A stretch of 64,000 bases of DNA from Sulfitobacter mediterraneus (GTDB lineage: Bacteria; Pseudomonadota; Alphaproteobacteria; Rhodobacterales; Rhodobacteraceae), in NCBI RefSeq assembly GCF_003054325.1, contig NZ_QBKU01000004.1, forward strand, positions 248,001 through 312,000, read 5' to 3'. Below, one piece after another: positions 24,998 to 33,408 of this stretch (position 1 is the stretch's first letter; every line of letters starts with the position of its first letter). Position numbers and translations under genes: made by a program. The notes under the pieces are model-generated. The model was not told the origin of the DNA, did no database searches, and saw only the letters and a list, made by a program, of their open reading frames with translations.

Positions 24998-25344
24998 TCG
25001 CTCGCCTCTTCCAGTCCGGCAGGAAATTGATGCACACCATCCACCAGTGGCAAGGGCTGCGCCCAGACGACGTCGGCCATGGTCATATTACGATACAAAT
25101 GCGGGAACAGCGCATCACCGCGCGACACCTCCCATTGCAAGGCATCGCCTGCCGCTTCGACATCCACAGCAATCAGCTGCAGATCCTCGGCCCCGGCAAA
25201 ATGTTTGGCCGCAGTTTCAGCGGCCTGCGTTGCGGTTGAGAAATGGACATAGCCGTCCGCCACATCAATGGGTGCGCCTGTGGTCTCTCCATCGCGGCGC
25301 AGCGCGGCCCATTCATCGGACCGGAATATCTTGAAAATCAGCAT
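24994..25344 (-). CDS. DUF952-domain protein
   Basis: 116 aa. MLIFKIFRSDEWAALRRDGE, GYVHFSTATQAAETAAKHFAG and FPHLYRNMTMADVVWAQPL are the conserved blocks of DUF952 (Phage/ADP-ribosyl-like small fold; function unproven). ATG 25344 begins the family domain; the frame is open further upstream but the extra residues are non-homologous. First gene of the four-gene overlapping chain. Divergent from the 5'-nucleotidase. Confidence 0.85.
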   Translation of the reverse strand: MLIFKIFRSDEWAALRRDGETTGAPIDVADGYVHFSTATQAAETAAKHFAGAEDLQLIAVDVEAAGDALQWEVSRGDALFPHLYRNMTMADVVWAQPLPLVDGVHQFPAGLEEASE

Positions 25345-25502
25345 AACATCCTGATGCCTTGGGGGGCGCATGGGGTCAAGTGAATCGCGGCGATCTTGCG
25401 GCTTTGACGCAGGGGTATCCCGCTTGACGTGCATAACATCTTTGACAGCGCACCGCCCTCGCGCCACCATGCAGGCATAACAAAACCAATAGGGGAAAAC
25501 CG

Positions 25503-27059
25503 ATGAAACGATTCCTGACTGCCACAGCGGCGCTGGCACTGACCGGCACCATGGCCGCAGCCGATTACAAATTGACGATTTTGCACACCAATGATTTTCA
25601 CGCCCGGTTCGAGCCGATCAGCAAATATGACGGCCCCTGTTCCGCCGAAGACAACGGCGAAGGCAAATGCTTTGGCGGCTCTGGCCGTTTGCAAACCGCG
25701 ATCACGGCGGCCCGTGGTCGGACCAACAATTCGATCCTTGTGGACGGCGGCGACCAGTTCCAGGGCACGTTGTTCTACACCTATTACAAAGGCTCTCTGG
25801 CGGCCGAGATGATGAACCAGATGGGCTATGACGCGATGACAGTGGGCAACCACGAGTTTGACGATGGTCCAGAAGTTCTGCGCGGATTTATGGATGCAGT
25901 GGAATTCCCTGTATTGATGTCCAACGCCGATGTCTCGGGTGAGCCATTGCTGGCCGACAAGCTGGCGAAATCCACCGTGATCGAACGCGGCGGCGAAAAG
26001 CTTGGCCTGATCGGTCTGACCCCGCACGACACCCATGAATTGGCCAGCCCCGGCGACAATATTGTTTTCACTGATCCGGTGCAGGCGGTGCAGGGCGAGG
26101 TGGACAAACTGACCGCTGAAGGCGTGAACAAGATCATCGTGCTGAGCCACTCCGGCTATGGCGTTGATCAAGAGGTTGCGGCAGGCACCACCGGTGTAGA
26201 CGTGATCGTGGGCGGGCATTCCAACACTCTGCTGTCCAACACCAACGAGCGTGCGCAGGGGCCTTACCCGACGATGGTTGGCAACACCGCGATTGTGCAG
26301 GCCTATGCCTATGGCAAGTTCCTGGGTGAGTTGAATGTCACCTTTGATGACGCGGGCAACATCACCGAAGCCACAGGCGAGCCGCTGATCATGGATGCCG
26401 CCGTGACCGAAGACAAAGGCACCGTGGACCGTATCGCAGAGGCCGCAGGCCCGCTCGAAGAAATCCGCAACAAAGTTGTCGCGCAAACCAACGAGGCCAT
26501 CGGCGGCGACCGTGCGGTCTGCCGTGCGATGGAATGCACCATGGGCAACCTGATTGCCGATGCGATGCTGGCGCGGGTCAAAGACCAAGGCATCGACGTG
26601 GCGATCCAGAACGGCGGCGGCATTCGTGCCTCCATCGAAGCGGGCGAAGTGACCATGGGCGAGGTGCTGACCGTGCTGCCGTTCCAGAACACTTTGTCCA
26701 CATTCCAGGTCACCGGTACCACCTTGGTTGAGGCCCTCGAAAACGGTGTGAGCCAGGTGGAAGAGGGCGCAGGCCGTTTCCCGCAGGTCGCGGGCATGAC
26801 CTATGCCTTTGACGGCAAAGCAGAAGCCGGCAGCCGCATCAGCGACGTGATGGTTGGCGGTGCGCCGATTGACATGGGCAAGGTCTATGGCGTGGTGTCC
26901 AACAACTATGTCCGCAACGGCGGCGACGGTTACAAGATGTTCAAAAGCGCGGATAACGCCTATGACTTCGGGCCGGATCTGGCGGATGTGACGGCGGAAT
27001 ATCTTGCCGCCAATGCGCCCTACAAGCCCTACACGGATGGCCGTATCACTGTGAAATAA
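25503..27059 (+). CDS. Periplasmic 5'-nucleotidase/UshA-type metallophosphatase
   Basis: 518 aa. Signal peptide residues 1-20 (cleavage near AAA-DY). Metallophosphoesterase domain with LHTNDFHARF (Asp31, His33), VDGGDQFQGT, VGNHEFDDG, VLSHSGYG and VGGHSN metal ligands, then a C-terminal nucleotide-binding domain (IQNGGGIRASIEAGEVTMGEVLTVLPFQN, VSNNYVRNGGDGY). Dephosphorylates extracellular nucleotides to nucleosides for uptake and phosphate. ATG 25503 follows AGGGGAAAACC. A strong terminator follows. No Pho box was seen upstream. Confidence 0.93.
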   Translation: MKRFLTATAALALTGTMAAADYKLTILHTNDFHARFEPISKYDGPCSAEDNGEGKCFGGSGRLQTAITAARGRTNNSILVDGGDQFQGTLFYTYYKGSLAAEMMNQMGYDAMTVGNHEFDDGPEVLRGFMDAVEFPVLMSNADVSGEPLLADKLAKSTVIERGGEKLGLIGLTPHDTHELASPGDNIVFTDPVQAVQGEVDKLTAEGVNKIIVLSHSGYGVDQEVAAGTTGVDVIVGGHSNTLLSNTNERAQGPYPTMVGNTAIVQAYAYGKFLGELNVTFDDAGNITEATGEPLIMDAAVTEDKGTVDRIAEAAGPLEEIRNKVVAQTNEAIGGDRAVCRAMECTMGNLIADAMLARVKDQGIDVAIQNGGGIRASIEAGEVTMGEVLTVLPFQNTLSTFQVTGTTLVEALENGVSQVEEGAGRFPQVAGMTYAFDGKAEAGSRISDVMVGGAPIDMGKVYGVVSNNYVRNGGDGYKMFKSADNAYDFGPDLADVTAEYLAANAPYKPYTDGRITVK

Positions 27060-27086
27060 CCGCAGACGTTACGTTTGTATAAAGAG

Positions 27087-27118
27087 GGGCGCGTTCCATT
27101 GGGACGCGCCCTTTTTTT
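27087..27118 (+). terminator. Rho-independent terminator of the 5'-nucleotidase gene
   Basis: Stem GGGCGCGTTCC (27087-27097), ATT loop, GGGACGCGCCC (27101-27111, one G-U pair), followed by seven T (27112-27118). Starts 27 bp after the stop codon. Confidence 0.9.
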
Positions 27119-27168
27119 ATCTTCCGGCAAAAGCAACTGGTAGGGGGCTTGTCCGCCGGAGCCACCCA

Positions 27169-27564
27169 TCAGCGCGATGCCCTTTCCCGCTGAAGCAGGA
27201 TGGCACAAATCCCCCCGATAACGAGCTCAAGCACCAAAATTTGCAGCATGGAGCCACTGGGAATGCCATCAGCGGCCAAACTTACCAATCGCGACAGGCC
27301 GTAGGACAGGTATAGGACACTCGAAACGACCAGCGCCGAGAACGCCACCTTTGCCCGGATCGCACCCAGCAGGATGAACAGCCCGGACACCAAAACCATG
27401 CCGCCGGATGAACGCATCTCATTGAGCAGATTTATGTCCTCACCTAGCATTATCCCGGCTGTTGCGTGAAAGGCGTGGGGCGCGAACAGCACACCAACAC
27501 CAACGCCTGTTGCGATCACACCCGAAACGGCCAGTGCAATTTTTGTCAAAGTCTGCGTTTTCAT
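27169..27564 (-). CDS. DUF4345-type four-helix membrane protein
   Basis: 131 aa with four hydrophobic segments (about residues 8-30, 48-68, 76-96, 107-125), matching the DUF4345 pattern (GVGVLFAPHAFHATAGI, NLLNEMRSSGGMVLVSGLFILLGAIR). ATG 27564 preceded by GGAGA; an upstream open extension of 44 codons is unlikely. Function unknown. Divergent from an AraC-family regulator (141 bp apart), which probably controls it, a frequent pairing for DUF4345 genes. Confidence 0.8.
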   Translation of the reverse strand: MKTQTLTKIALAVSGVIATGVGVGVLFAPHAFHATAGIMLGEDINLLNEMRSSGGMVLVSGLFILLGAIRAKVAFSALVVSSVLYLSYGLSRLVSLAADGIPSGSMLQILVLELVIGGICAILLQRERASR

Positions 27565-27705
27565 CTTTTGTTTCTCCGATTGCGTTTGATGAGTAACAAA
27601 TACGCCGTACGGAGATCCAAACAATGCTGGTTTGTCTTCAAAACTTATCCGTTCATCCAGAAGTGCTGGACATTTAGGTAAGCTGACGTCTATCAATTGC
27701 GGGCT

Positions 27706-28725
27706 ATGAATTCAGACACGCCTCATAATCCTGATCCGTCTTCCGTTGCCAAACCATTAGGTGATCCGCTTGGCGAAATCCTTCATCTGCTCAAATTGAC
27801 CGGCACGTTTTATTGCCAGTCTGAACTGTCGGCCCCATGGGGGTTTGATATTCCGGAATTCAATGGGGTTATGGCGTTTGTCGTAGTGACCGAGGGGCGC
27901 TGTTGGCTTGAAATGGTTGGCGAGGCACCGATGTTAGTCGAGAAAGGTGATCTGGTCTTGCTCACCTGCGGCTTGAAACATCGATTGTTGAGCGAACCTG
28001 GTACAGCTTCGGTTGATCTCTCTACGCTTCCGGTGCGCAAAGTCACAGAGGCGTATGAAACACTCCGGTATGGCGGCGGGGGCGAGCTTACCCGCGTGAT
28101 GTACGGTATTGTCCGATTTGATCATGCCGCAGGGCAACGGCTGGTGGATCTCCTTCCGAACGTTCTGAAGATCGACACCTGGAGCGGACATTCAAGCGAT
28201 TGGCTGCAAAGCACGCTGCAATTTATCTCAAGGGAGGCCCGAGAGCTGCGCCCCGGAGGAGAGACAGTGATCACACGGTTGGCCGATATTGTCGTCATCG
28301 AGGCGATCAGAAATTGGATCAACACTGCCCCTGAGGCGCGGGTGGGTTGGCTTGAGGGCGTTCGGGACGACCAGATTGGTCGGGCGATTATGGCGATACA
28401 CCGCAGACCTGCGCAGGACTGGAGTGTTGAAACCCTGGCCCAAATATCGGGTATGTCGCGTTCGGCCTTTTCGGCGAGGTTCACCCGTTTGGTCGGTCAA
28501 TCGGCGATGCAATATCTGACCACATGGCGCATGCATCTGGCCCGCACAAAGCTTCTTGAAACGTCCCAACCCGTTGCCCGTATTGCAGACGGCCTCGGAT
28601 ATCAATCAGAGCCGGCATTCAGCCGCGCATTCAAGCGCGTTTTCAATGTTCCGCCTGGGCGTATCCGCCAGCAACAAAAGGCGGCCAAGCAAGATAAGGA
28701 TGCTGTTCGGGATCAGGGCGTTTAG
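27706..28725 (+). CDS. AraC-family regulator with N-terminal cupin (AraC_binding_6)
   Basis: 339 aa. Residues about 15-190 are a cupin-like sensor (FNGVMAFVVVTEGRCWLEM, LVEKGDLVLLTCGLKHRL), residues about 235-330 two HTH motifs (WSVETLAQISGMSRSAFSARFTRLVGQSAMQYLTTWRM and PVARIADGLGYQSEPAFSRAFKRVFNVPPG). ATG 27706 is the first ATG of the domain; a TTG three codons upstream is possible. Likely regulates the divergent DUF4345 gene. No effector can be inferred. Confidence 0.88.
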   Translation: MNSDTPHNPDPSSVAKPLGDPLGEILHLLKLTGTFYCQSELSAPWGFDIPEFNGVMAFVVVTEGRCWLEMVGEAPMLVEKGDLVLLTCGLKHRLLSEPGTASVDLSTLPVRKVTEAYETLRYGGGGELTRVMYGIVRFDHAAGQRLVDLLPNVLKIDTWSGHSSDWLQSTLQFISREARELRPGGETVITRLADIVVIEAIRNWINTAPEARVGWLEGVRDDQIGRAIMAIHRRPAQDWSVETLAQISGMSRSAFSARFTRLVGQSAMQYLTTWRMHLARTKLLETSQPVARIADGLGYQSEPAFSRAFKRVFNVPPGRIRQQQKAAKQDKDAVRDQGV

Positions 28726-28962
28726 GGTTGCGTGCCTGCGAGGTTTCGGGACAGAGATCAGGCCGTTCCCCGGACATGTGGCAAACTTGCGAAAAAAGAA
28801 ACCTGTTCGATCAGGGCGCGCCCTTTGTTTGTAATCCAGTAGGAGTGCAGGAAGAAAGTTCACTTAAAGGACAGGGGCGTACCGTGCCCTAATCTGATTT
28901 CTCCGTCGCGGATCTACTTTGTGCCCGCCGGTAAGCACCGCCCCCGAAGCGAGGAATGGTAG
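28726..28962. other. Gene-free gap of 237 bp
   Basis: Between the AraC regulator stop and the convergent membrane AraC gene. I see no ORF with credible codon use, no strong hairpin with a U-run and no RNA gene. It holds scattered short repeats only. Confidence 0.6.
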
Positions 28963-29985
28963 CTAGGCGCCCGCCCCCTCGCGATATTGCACGGGGGTTT
29001 GCCGGTACACCCGCTGAAATTCTCGATAGAAATTCGACCGGGTCAGAAAGCCGCTTTGGGACATGACCTGCGTCACGCTGTCATTGGTCTCGCGGAGCAG
29101 GCGGGCGGCGTGGTCCAACCGGAAACCGTTTACATATTGGGACATGTTCATCCCCTGACTTTGGTTGATCGCCGCTGACAAATTGCGTTCGGGCACCGAC
29201 AGCCGGCGGGCAATCCGTTGCACGGACAAATCCGGATCAAGGTAAATCTGGCTTTTGATCAGCATCTCGCGGACCAGCTGTTCTAGGTCCGCCTCATCAC
29301 TGGCGGCGCGTTCCGGCGCGGGGGCAGGGGCGGATTGTTCGGGCGCTAGAACGCTGGGCATCCGCGTCAGGATCAACAGCAACAAACCGATCAACATCAG
29401 CGATCCAAGCGACACCATCGCAGTGGCATGGTTCCCGCGTGCAAAGACGAAGTTCAGCGCAATTGCGGTGTCCAGCACCAGCAGGATCAAGAGCAACCCC
29501 GCCCCCAACAACATCCAGCGCTGCGCCGGGCGGGCGATGTCGAGGCGGGCAAAGATCAGGTGGTCCGGTCCTTTGCGGGACAGACGGATCAGCAGGGCGA
29601 TGTAGATCAAATAGCTGGCACTGATCACCAGATCAAAATCGCGGTAGATGTTGGCAAAGAGGCTCAGCACCAGAGCCAGAACCAGCGCCACACCCAAATG
29701 CCATGCAGCGTGGCGGCGCAGATCTTCGTCGGGCAGGGCCAGTGACAGAAACCCCAGATACAAAAGCGGCCCGACCGACAGCGGTAGAACCCGCTGAAAC
29801 GTGATGAAATCCTCGATGCCGTAGCCAAAGCGCAGGCCGACCAACAGCGACTGCAAGGCAAACCCGGCAAACAGCAAGGCAAAAAAGACCGCCGCACTGC
29901 GCCGCCCCAGATCAAGGCGCAGCATCAGCGGCGCAATCACCAGACACAGCACAGCCGCAAGCACCGGCAATGGCAGCGAAATCAT
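28963..29985 (-). CDS. Membrane-bound AraC-type regulator (seven-helix sensor plus HTH)
   Basis: 340 aa. The first about 220 residues contain seven hydrophobic segments (first MISLPLPVLAAVLCLVIAPL, last VSLGSLMLIGLLLLILTRM); the C-terminal about 100 residues are an AraC HTH (DPDLSVQRIARRLSVPERNLSAAINQSQG, VTQVMSQSGFLTRSNFYREFQRVYRQTPVQYR). One protein thus senses at the inner membrane and binds DNA. Divergent from a secreted alpha/beta hydrolase with 145 bp between; a 30-bp inverted repeat lies there. Ligand unknown. Confidence 0.88.
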   Translation of the reverse strand: MISLPLPVLAAVLCLVIAPLMLRLDLGRRSAAVFFALLFAGFALQSLLVGLRFGYGIEDFITFQRVLPLSVGPLLYLGFLSLALPDEDLRRHAAWHLGVALVLALVLSLFANIYRDFDLVISASYLIYIALLIRLSRKGPDHLIFARLDIARPAQRWMLLGAGLLLILLVLDTAIALNFVFARGNHATAMVSLGSLMLIGLLLLILTRMPSVLAPEQSAPAPAPERAASDEADLEQLVREMLIKSQIYLDPDLSVQRIARRLSVPERNLSAAINQSQGMNMSQYVNGFRLDHAARLLRETNDSVTQVMSQSGFLTRSNFYREFQRVYRQTPVQYREGAGA

Positions 29986-30004
29986 CCCAATCTCCCCCTT
30001 TTGG

Positions 30005-30052
30005 TGTCCTCGATTGCGTTTGACCTGTCCTAGATCGTGATAGAGGACAGGT
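30005..30052. promoter_or_regulatory. Operator region with TGTCCT half-sites between AraC and hydrolase genes
   Basis: Perfect 9-bp inverted repeat ACCTGTCCT (30023-30031) / AGGACAGGT (30044-30052) with a 12-bp spacer, plus a further direct TGTCCT at 30005-30010, 21 bp (two helical turns) from the left arm. This lies between divergent starts (29985 and 30131) and is the likely target of the membrane AraC regulator. Confidence 0.65.
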
Positions 30053-30130
30053 TTGGCCCCCTCAACCCATTGTTTTACTTGGTCCGCTTGGCAATTTGGG
30101 ATGCATCAACACCCAAAAAGGATCACGACC

Positions 30131-31156
30131 ATGAAAAACTTGTTTCACATCACCGCCTTGTCTTTTTCTCTCTGTGCAGGGGCTGTCTATGCCGATGACC
30201 AGCAAACCGGATTGGCCGAGCTGAGCGTTTCAGACAGCCGCAGTGACCGCCCGCTTGGCGGATTTATCTGGTATCCCACCGCGCAGACCGGCAGCACTGA
30301 AACCGTTCACACCAATGCTGTTTGGCAGGGGATCGACGTCATCAAAGATGCCGCGCCCGAGGCCGGAAAGCATCCGTTTGTTGTGCTGTCCCACGGCATG
30401 TACGGCAATGCCATGAACCAGACCTGGCTGGCCGATGCGCTGGTGGATGAAGGCTATATCGTGGCGGCGATCAGCCATCCGGGCACGTCAACCTGGCTGC
30501 GTGATGCCGATCACGCGCGGGCGCTTTGGGATCGGCCCGGCGACATCAGCCGGGTGATTGATCACGCTTTGACTGACCCTGAAATATCGCCGTTTATTGA
30601 CGCGGACCGTATCTATATGGCTGGGCACTCACTGGGCGGGTTCACTGCCGTGGCCTTGGCCGGAGGGCGGTTTGACCCGGCGGCGTTTGATGCGTTCTGC
30701 GCAAGTGACGCCGCTGATATCGGGTGCAAGGCGTTGGCCAATTGGAACGTGGCGCAATCAGACGATGATCGCATTGAGATGGCGCAGGATCTGTCCGATC
30801 CGCGTATCAAGGCCTTTGCGGTCTACGATCTGGGCGGCACGCAAACCTTTTCGCCCGGCAGCCTTGCCGCGATTGAACGGCCGATGCTGGTGATGGGCGC
30901 GCCGGTGGATATTGCGGGGATGAACCTCGATACGGAATCGCGGGCATTGTCCACTTTGTTGCCGCCCGCGAAGGTCACCTATATGGAACCCGAGACCCTG
31001 TCGCATTTCGACTTTATGGGCGTCTGCAAGCCCGCCGGTTTCGAGATCCTGCAAACCGAAGAGCCGGGCGACGAGATTATCTGCCGCGATGGCGGGGCCG
31101 CACGGGCGCAGGACCATGCCATGATCGTCAAGGCAACCGTGGCGCAATTCCAATAA
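30131..31156 (+). CDS. Secreted alpha/beta hydrolase (dienelactone-hydrolase/PAF-acetylhydrolase-like)
   Basis: 341 aa. Signal peptide residues 1-23 (ends VYA-DD). Fold markers: FVVLSHGMYGNAMNQ (oxyanion), MAGHSLGGFTAVALAGG with the nucleophile Ser, and a conserved C-terminal His in ETLSHFDFMG. ATG 30131 follows AAAAAGGATCACGACC. Substrate unknown; the family includes periplasmic lipases and cutinase-like enzymes. Divergent from a membrane-bound AraC sensor, so probably induced by an extracytoplasmic signal. Confidence 0.85.
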   Translation: MKNLFHITALSFSLCAGAVYADDQQTGLAELSVSDSRSDRPLGGFIWYPTAQTGSTETVHTNAVWQGIDVIKDAAPEAGKHPFVVLSHGMYGNAMNQTWLADALVDEGYIVAAISHPGTSTWLRDADHARALWDRPGDISRVIDHALTDPEISPFIDADRIYMAGHSLGGFTAVALAGGRFDPAAFDAFCASDAADIGCKALANWNVAQSDDDRIEMAQDLSDPRIKAFAVYDLGGTQTFSPGSLAAIERPMLVMGAPVDIAGMNLDTESRALSTLLPPAKVTYMEPETLSHFDFMGVCKPAGFEILQTEEPGDEIICRDGGAARAQDHAMIVKATVAQFQ

Positions 31157-31174
31157 GCCAATGACAAGGTCAAT

Positions 31175-31204
31175 GGGCGGCGGGTCAGGGATGGCCCGCC
31201 GCCC
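31175..31204 (+). terminator. Hairpin after the hydrolase gene (possible terminator)
   Basis: Stem GGGCGGCGGG (31175-31184) / CCCGCCGCCC (31195-31204) with a 10-nt loop, 18 bp after the stop. No T-run follows (TAGTCAG), so it may end transcripts weakly or protect the 3' end. Confidence 0.5.
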
Positions 31205-31260
31205 TAGTCAGTTCTTCGCCGCATCGCTAAGCTGTGACCGTTGGCAGGGAGGGCAAGATC

Positions 31261-31926
31261 ATGTGTGGACGGATGGCAGTGACATTGCCCCATGATGCGA
31301 TGGCGCAGATTTTTGCAGCTGCGCCTGCCAACGCTCTGCCAAAGGTGCCGAACTACAACGTCTGCCCAACCACGGATGTGCATATTGTTACCTCGGGTTC
31401 AGATGGTCACAGACGGCTGAGCGCGATGCGTTGGGGGTTTATCCCGGTTTGGTACAAAAAACCGGCAGGCGGACCCTTGTTGATCAATGCACGGGCCGAA
31501 ACCATTGCGGAGAAACCGGCCTTTCGTGCGGCGGCGCGGGAACGGCGCGGGTTGATCATCTGTAGTGGATTTTATGAATGGACAAAGGACGCCGAAGGCG
31601 GCCGTGATCCTTGGTACATTACACGGCGGGACACCTCGCCACTTGCCTTTGCGGCGGTTTGGCAGAATTGGAAAACACCGGAAGGGGATATGATTCCCAC
31701 CTGCGCAGTGGTGACCACCGGGGCCAATGCACCCATGCAGGACATCCATCACAGGATGCCCGTGATCGTTGAAAAGGACGATTGGCCGCTGTGGCTGGGA
31801 GAGCAAGGCAAAGGGGCGGCCACACTGATGCAACCTGCAAAAGACGACCTTTTGCAGTGGCACAGGGTGGACCGTGCGGTAAATTCAAACCGCGCTTCAG
31901 GGCCCGAATTGATCGAGCCCTTCTAG
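31261..31926 (+). CDS. SOS-response-associated (SRAP/YedK/HMCES) DNA-protein crosslink protein
   Basis: 221 aa. Starts MCGRMAV with the essential Cys2 that forms a thiazolidine crosslink with abasic sites in single-stranded DNA. Other family residues are NYNVCPT, RWGFIPVW, INARAETI, CSGFYEW (the active Glu) and IHHRMPVI (the active His). ATG 31261 was chosen because Cys must follow Met; an upstream start would bury it. No visible LexA box (GTTC-type or GAAC-type) in the short leader. Stand-alone gene between two unrelated ones. Confidence 0.95.
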   Translation: MCGRMAVTLPHDAMAQIFAAAPANALPKVPNYNVCPTTDVHIVTSGSDGHRRLSAMRWGFIPVWYKKPAGGPLLINARAETIAEKPAFRAAARERRGLIICSGFYEWTKDAEGGRDPWYITRRDTSPLAFAAVWQNWKTPEGDMIPTCAVVTTGANAPMQDIHHRMPVIVEKDDWPLWLGEQGKGAATLMQPAKDDLLQWHRVDRAVNSNRASGPELIEPF

Positions 31927-31968
31927 CGTCATCAAAAACCGCAGTCCGGCTGCGGCTTCGGGATTTGG

Positions 31969-32319
31969 TTATTCGTCCAGCGGTGCCGGTTCGTAGGAGA
32001 TTTCTCCTTCGATATCAACGCCTTCAAGGTCAACGCCGCCATTGAAGATCAACGGGGTGTCTTCCATCAGCGCCAATTCAAAGCTGCCATCCACGGGGAT
32101 CGCACCTGAGGTCCAACTTTCGTCAGGGCCGGACACTGTTTGTGAGGCGTCGCTGTCGTTGATGAAAACGATTGTGTCACCTTGCAACGCATAGGTGATG
32201 GTCGGGAAATACCCGCCGTCCTCAATCAACACGGTGTGCTCTTCCGATACAGCCGGGCTTGCGATGCAAACAGCTGCGGCGGCAAAAGCAAATGTGCTCA
32301 TGCGGAATGAGTTAAGCAT
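31969..32319 (-). CDS. Secreted cupredoxin-like protein lacking copper ligands
   Basis: 116 aa with signal peptide (residues 1-25, ending AVS-EE). The mature part EHTVLIEDGGYFPTITYAL, GDTIVFINDSDASQTVSG, ESWTSGAIPVDGSFELAL follows cupredoxin strand order, but the first copper His (normally after N-D-x-x-x) is Gln in ASQTVS, and the C-terminal Cys-His-Met loop is replaced by FNGGVDLEGVDIEGEIS. So it should not bind type-1 copper. ATG 32319 with AAAGGAG 8 nt upstream. The C-terminus is acidic. Role unknown. Confidence 0.75.
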   Translation of the reverse strand: MLNSFRMSTFAFAAAAVCIASPAVSEEHTVLIEDGGYFPTITYALQGDTIVFINDSDASQTVSGPDESWTSGAIPVDGSFELALMEDTPLIFNGGVDLEGVDIEGEISYEPAPLDE

Positions 32320-32409
32320 CGAAGTGCTCCTTTCAACGGCCCCCACCGTTCATGTAAATTGTCTATATCGATCAAATGGGGCAAAATTTTGGCGTAAACT
32401 TTGCAGGCC

Positions 32410-33309
32410 TCAGTCGCGCAGGGGCAGTTTCGCCTGTTCCGACAGCCAATCGCGAAACGAGGACAGCGCGGCGCCCTCTGGACGGTCATGCGGCCAGACC
32501 AGATAGTAGCTGCCAATACTTTGGGTGGTCTCACGCGAAGCCAGTTGCAGCTGGCCATCGCGCAGATATGGCTCTGCAAAAAAGGTCGGCAGCAAGGCAA
32601 CGCCAAGGCCGTGAATGGCGGCCTGTGCCATGGTGGAAAACTGATCGAACATCATGCCAGCGGGCGGATCGGTTTCGACATTTAATGCGGCTAGCCACCG
32701 GGCCCAGCCGCGTGGGCGGGTTTCGAGATGCAACAAGGGGTGGTCGAGAATGTCTTGTGGATCGGTCAGGGGCGCCTCTAGCAAGTCTGGGGCGCAGACC
32801 GGGACCACGGTTTCGGGCATCAGGGGCAGGTAATTCACCCCCGGCCAGTCCTCAAAACCAAAATGGATTGCGGCATCAAACCCGCTGTCCTGAATGGCAA
32901 AGGGTTGTAGGCGCGTGCTGAGATTGACGGTCACCTCGGGGTGGCTACGGGCAAAATCGCGCAGGCGGGGCGCCAGCCAATGCATGCCAAAGGCAGGCAG
33001 GATCGCGAGGTTAAGCGAGCCGCCAACAGGATTGGTGCGCACGGAGACAGAGGCCTGCGCAAGGCGGTTCAGAATCGCACGGACCTCACCAACATAGGAA
33101 TGTCCCGCCTCGGTCAGGGTCAACTGCCGCCCCTGACGCGCCAGCAACGGCACGCCAAGCTGTTCTTCCAAGGTTTTGAGTTGGCGGCTGATCGCGCTCT
33201 GGGTCAGGGACAGCTCATGCGCGGCCCGCGTGGCGCTGCCAAGGCGGGCGACGGCCTCAAACGCGAGAAGGGCAGAGATCGAGGGCAAGAACCGGCGCGG
33301 GGCGATCAT
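32410..33309 (-). CDS. LysR-family regulator next to gcdH
   Basis: 299 aa from the ATG at 33309 (alternative ATG at 33324). N-terminal wHTH: LPSISALLAFEAVARLGSATRAAHELSLTQSAISRQLKTLEEQLG; C-terminal type-2 periplasmic-binding fold. The long HTH and GcvA-like start (RRFLPSISALLAFEA) fit the GcvA/GcdR subgroup. Divergent from gcdH (99 bp between starts); in alphaproteobacteria a LysR gene in this position usually activates glutaryl-CoA degradation. Not directly demonstrated here. Confidence 0.9.
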   Translation of the reverse strand: MIAPRRFLPSISALLAFEAVARLGSATRAAHELSLTQSAISRQLKTLEEQLGVPLLARQGRQLTLTEAGHSYVGEVRAILNRLAQASVSVRTNPVGGSLNLAILPAFGMHWLAPRLRDFARSHPEVTVNLSTRLQPFAIQDSGFDAAIHFGFEDWPGVNYLPLMPETVVPVCAPDLLEAPLTDPQDILDHPLLHLETRPRGWARWLAALNVETDPPAGMMFDQFSTMAQAAIHGLGVALLPTFFAEPYLRDGQLQLASRETTQSIGSYYLVWPHDRPEGAALSSFRDWLSEQAKLPLRD

Positions 33310-33408
33310 ATGACTTTTTCTCATGAATGCAGAACAAAGCAGCGATAGTGTTTGCAGCGCGGTTTTGCAATACTGCGGCCAAATTGACGATTTCTGAAAG
33401 GACGAGAT

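Noticed and set aside
33310..33408. LysR operator between LysR and gcdH
   Set aside because: Only short TTGCA/TGCAA pieces with poor symmetry; too weak to list.
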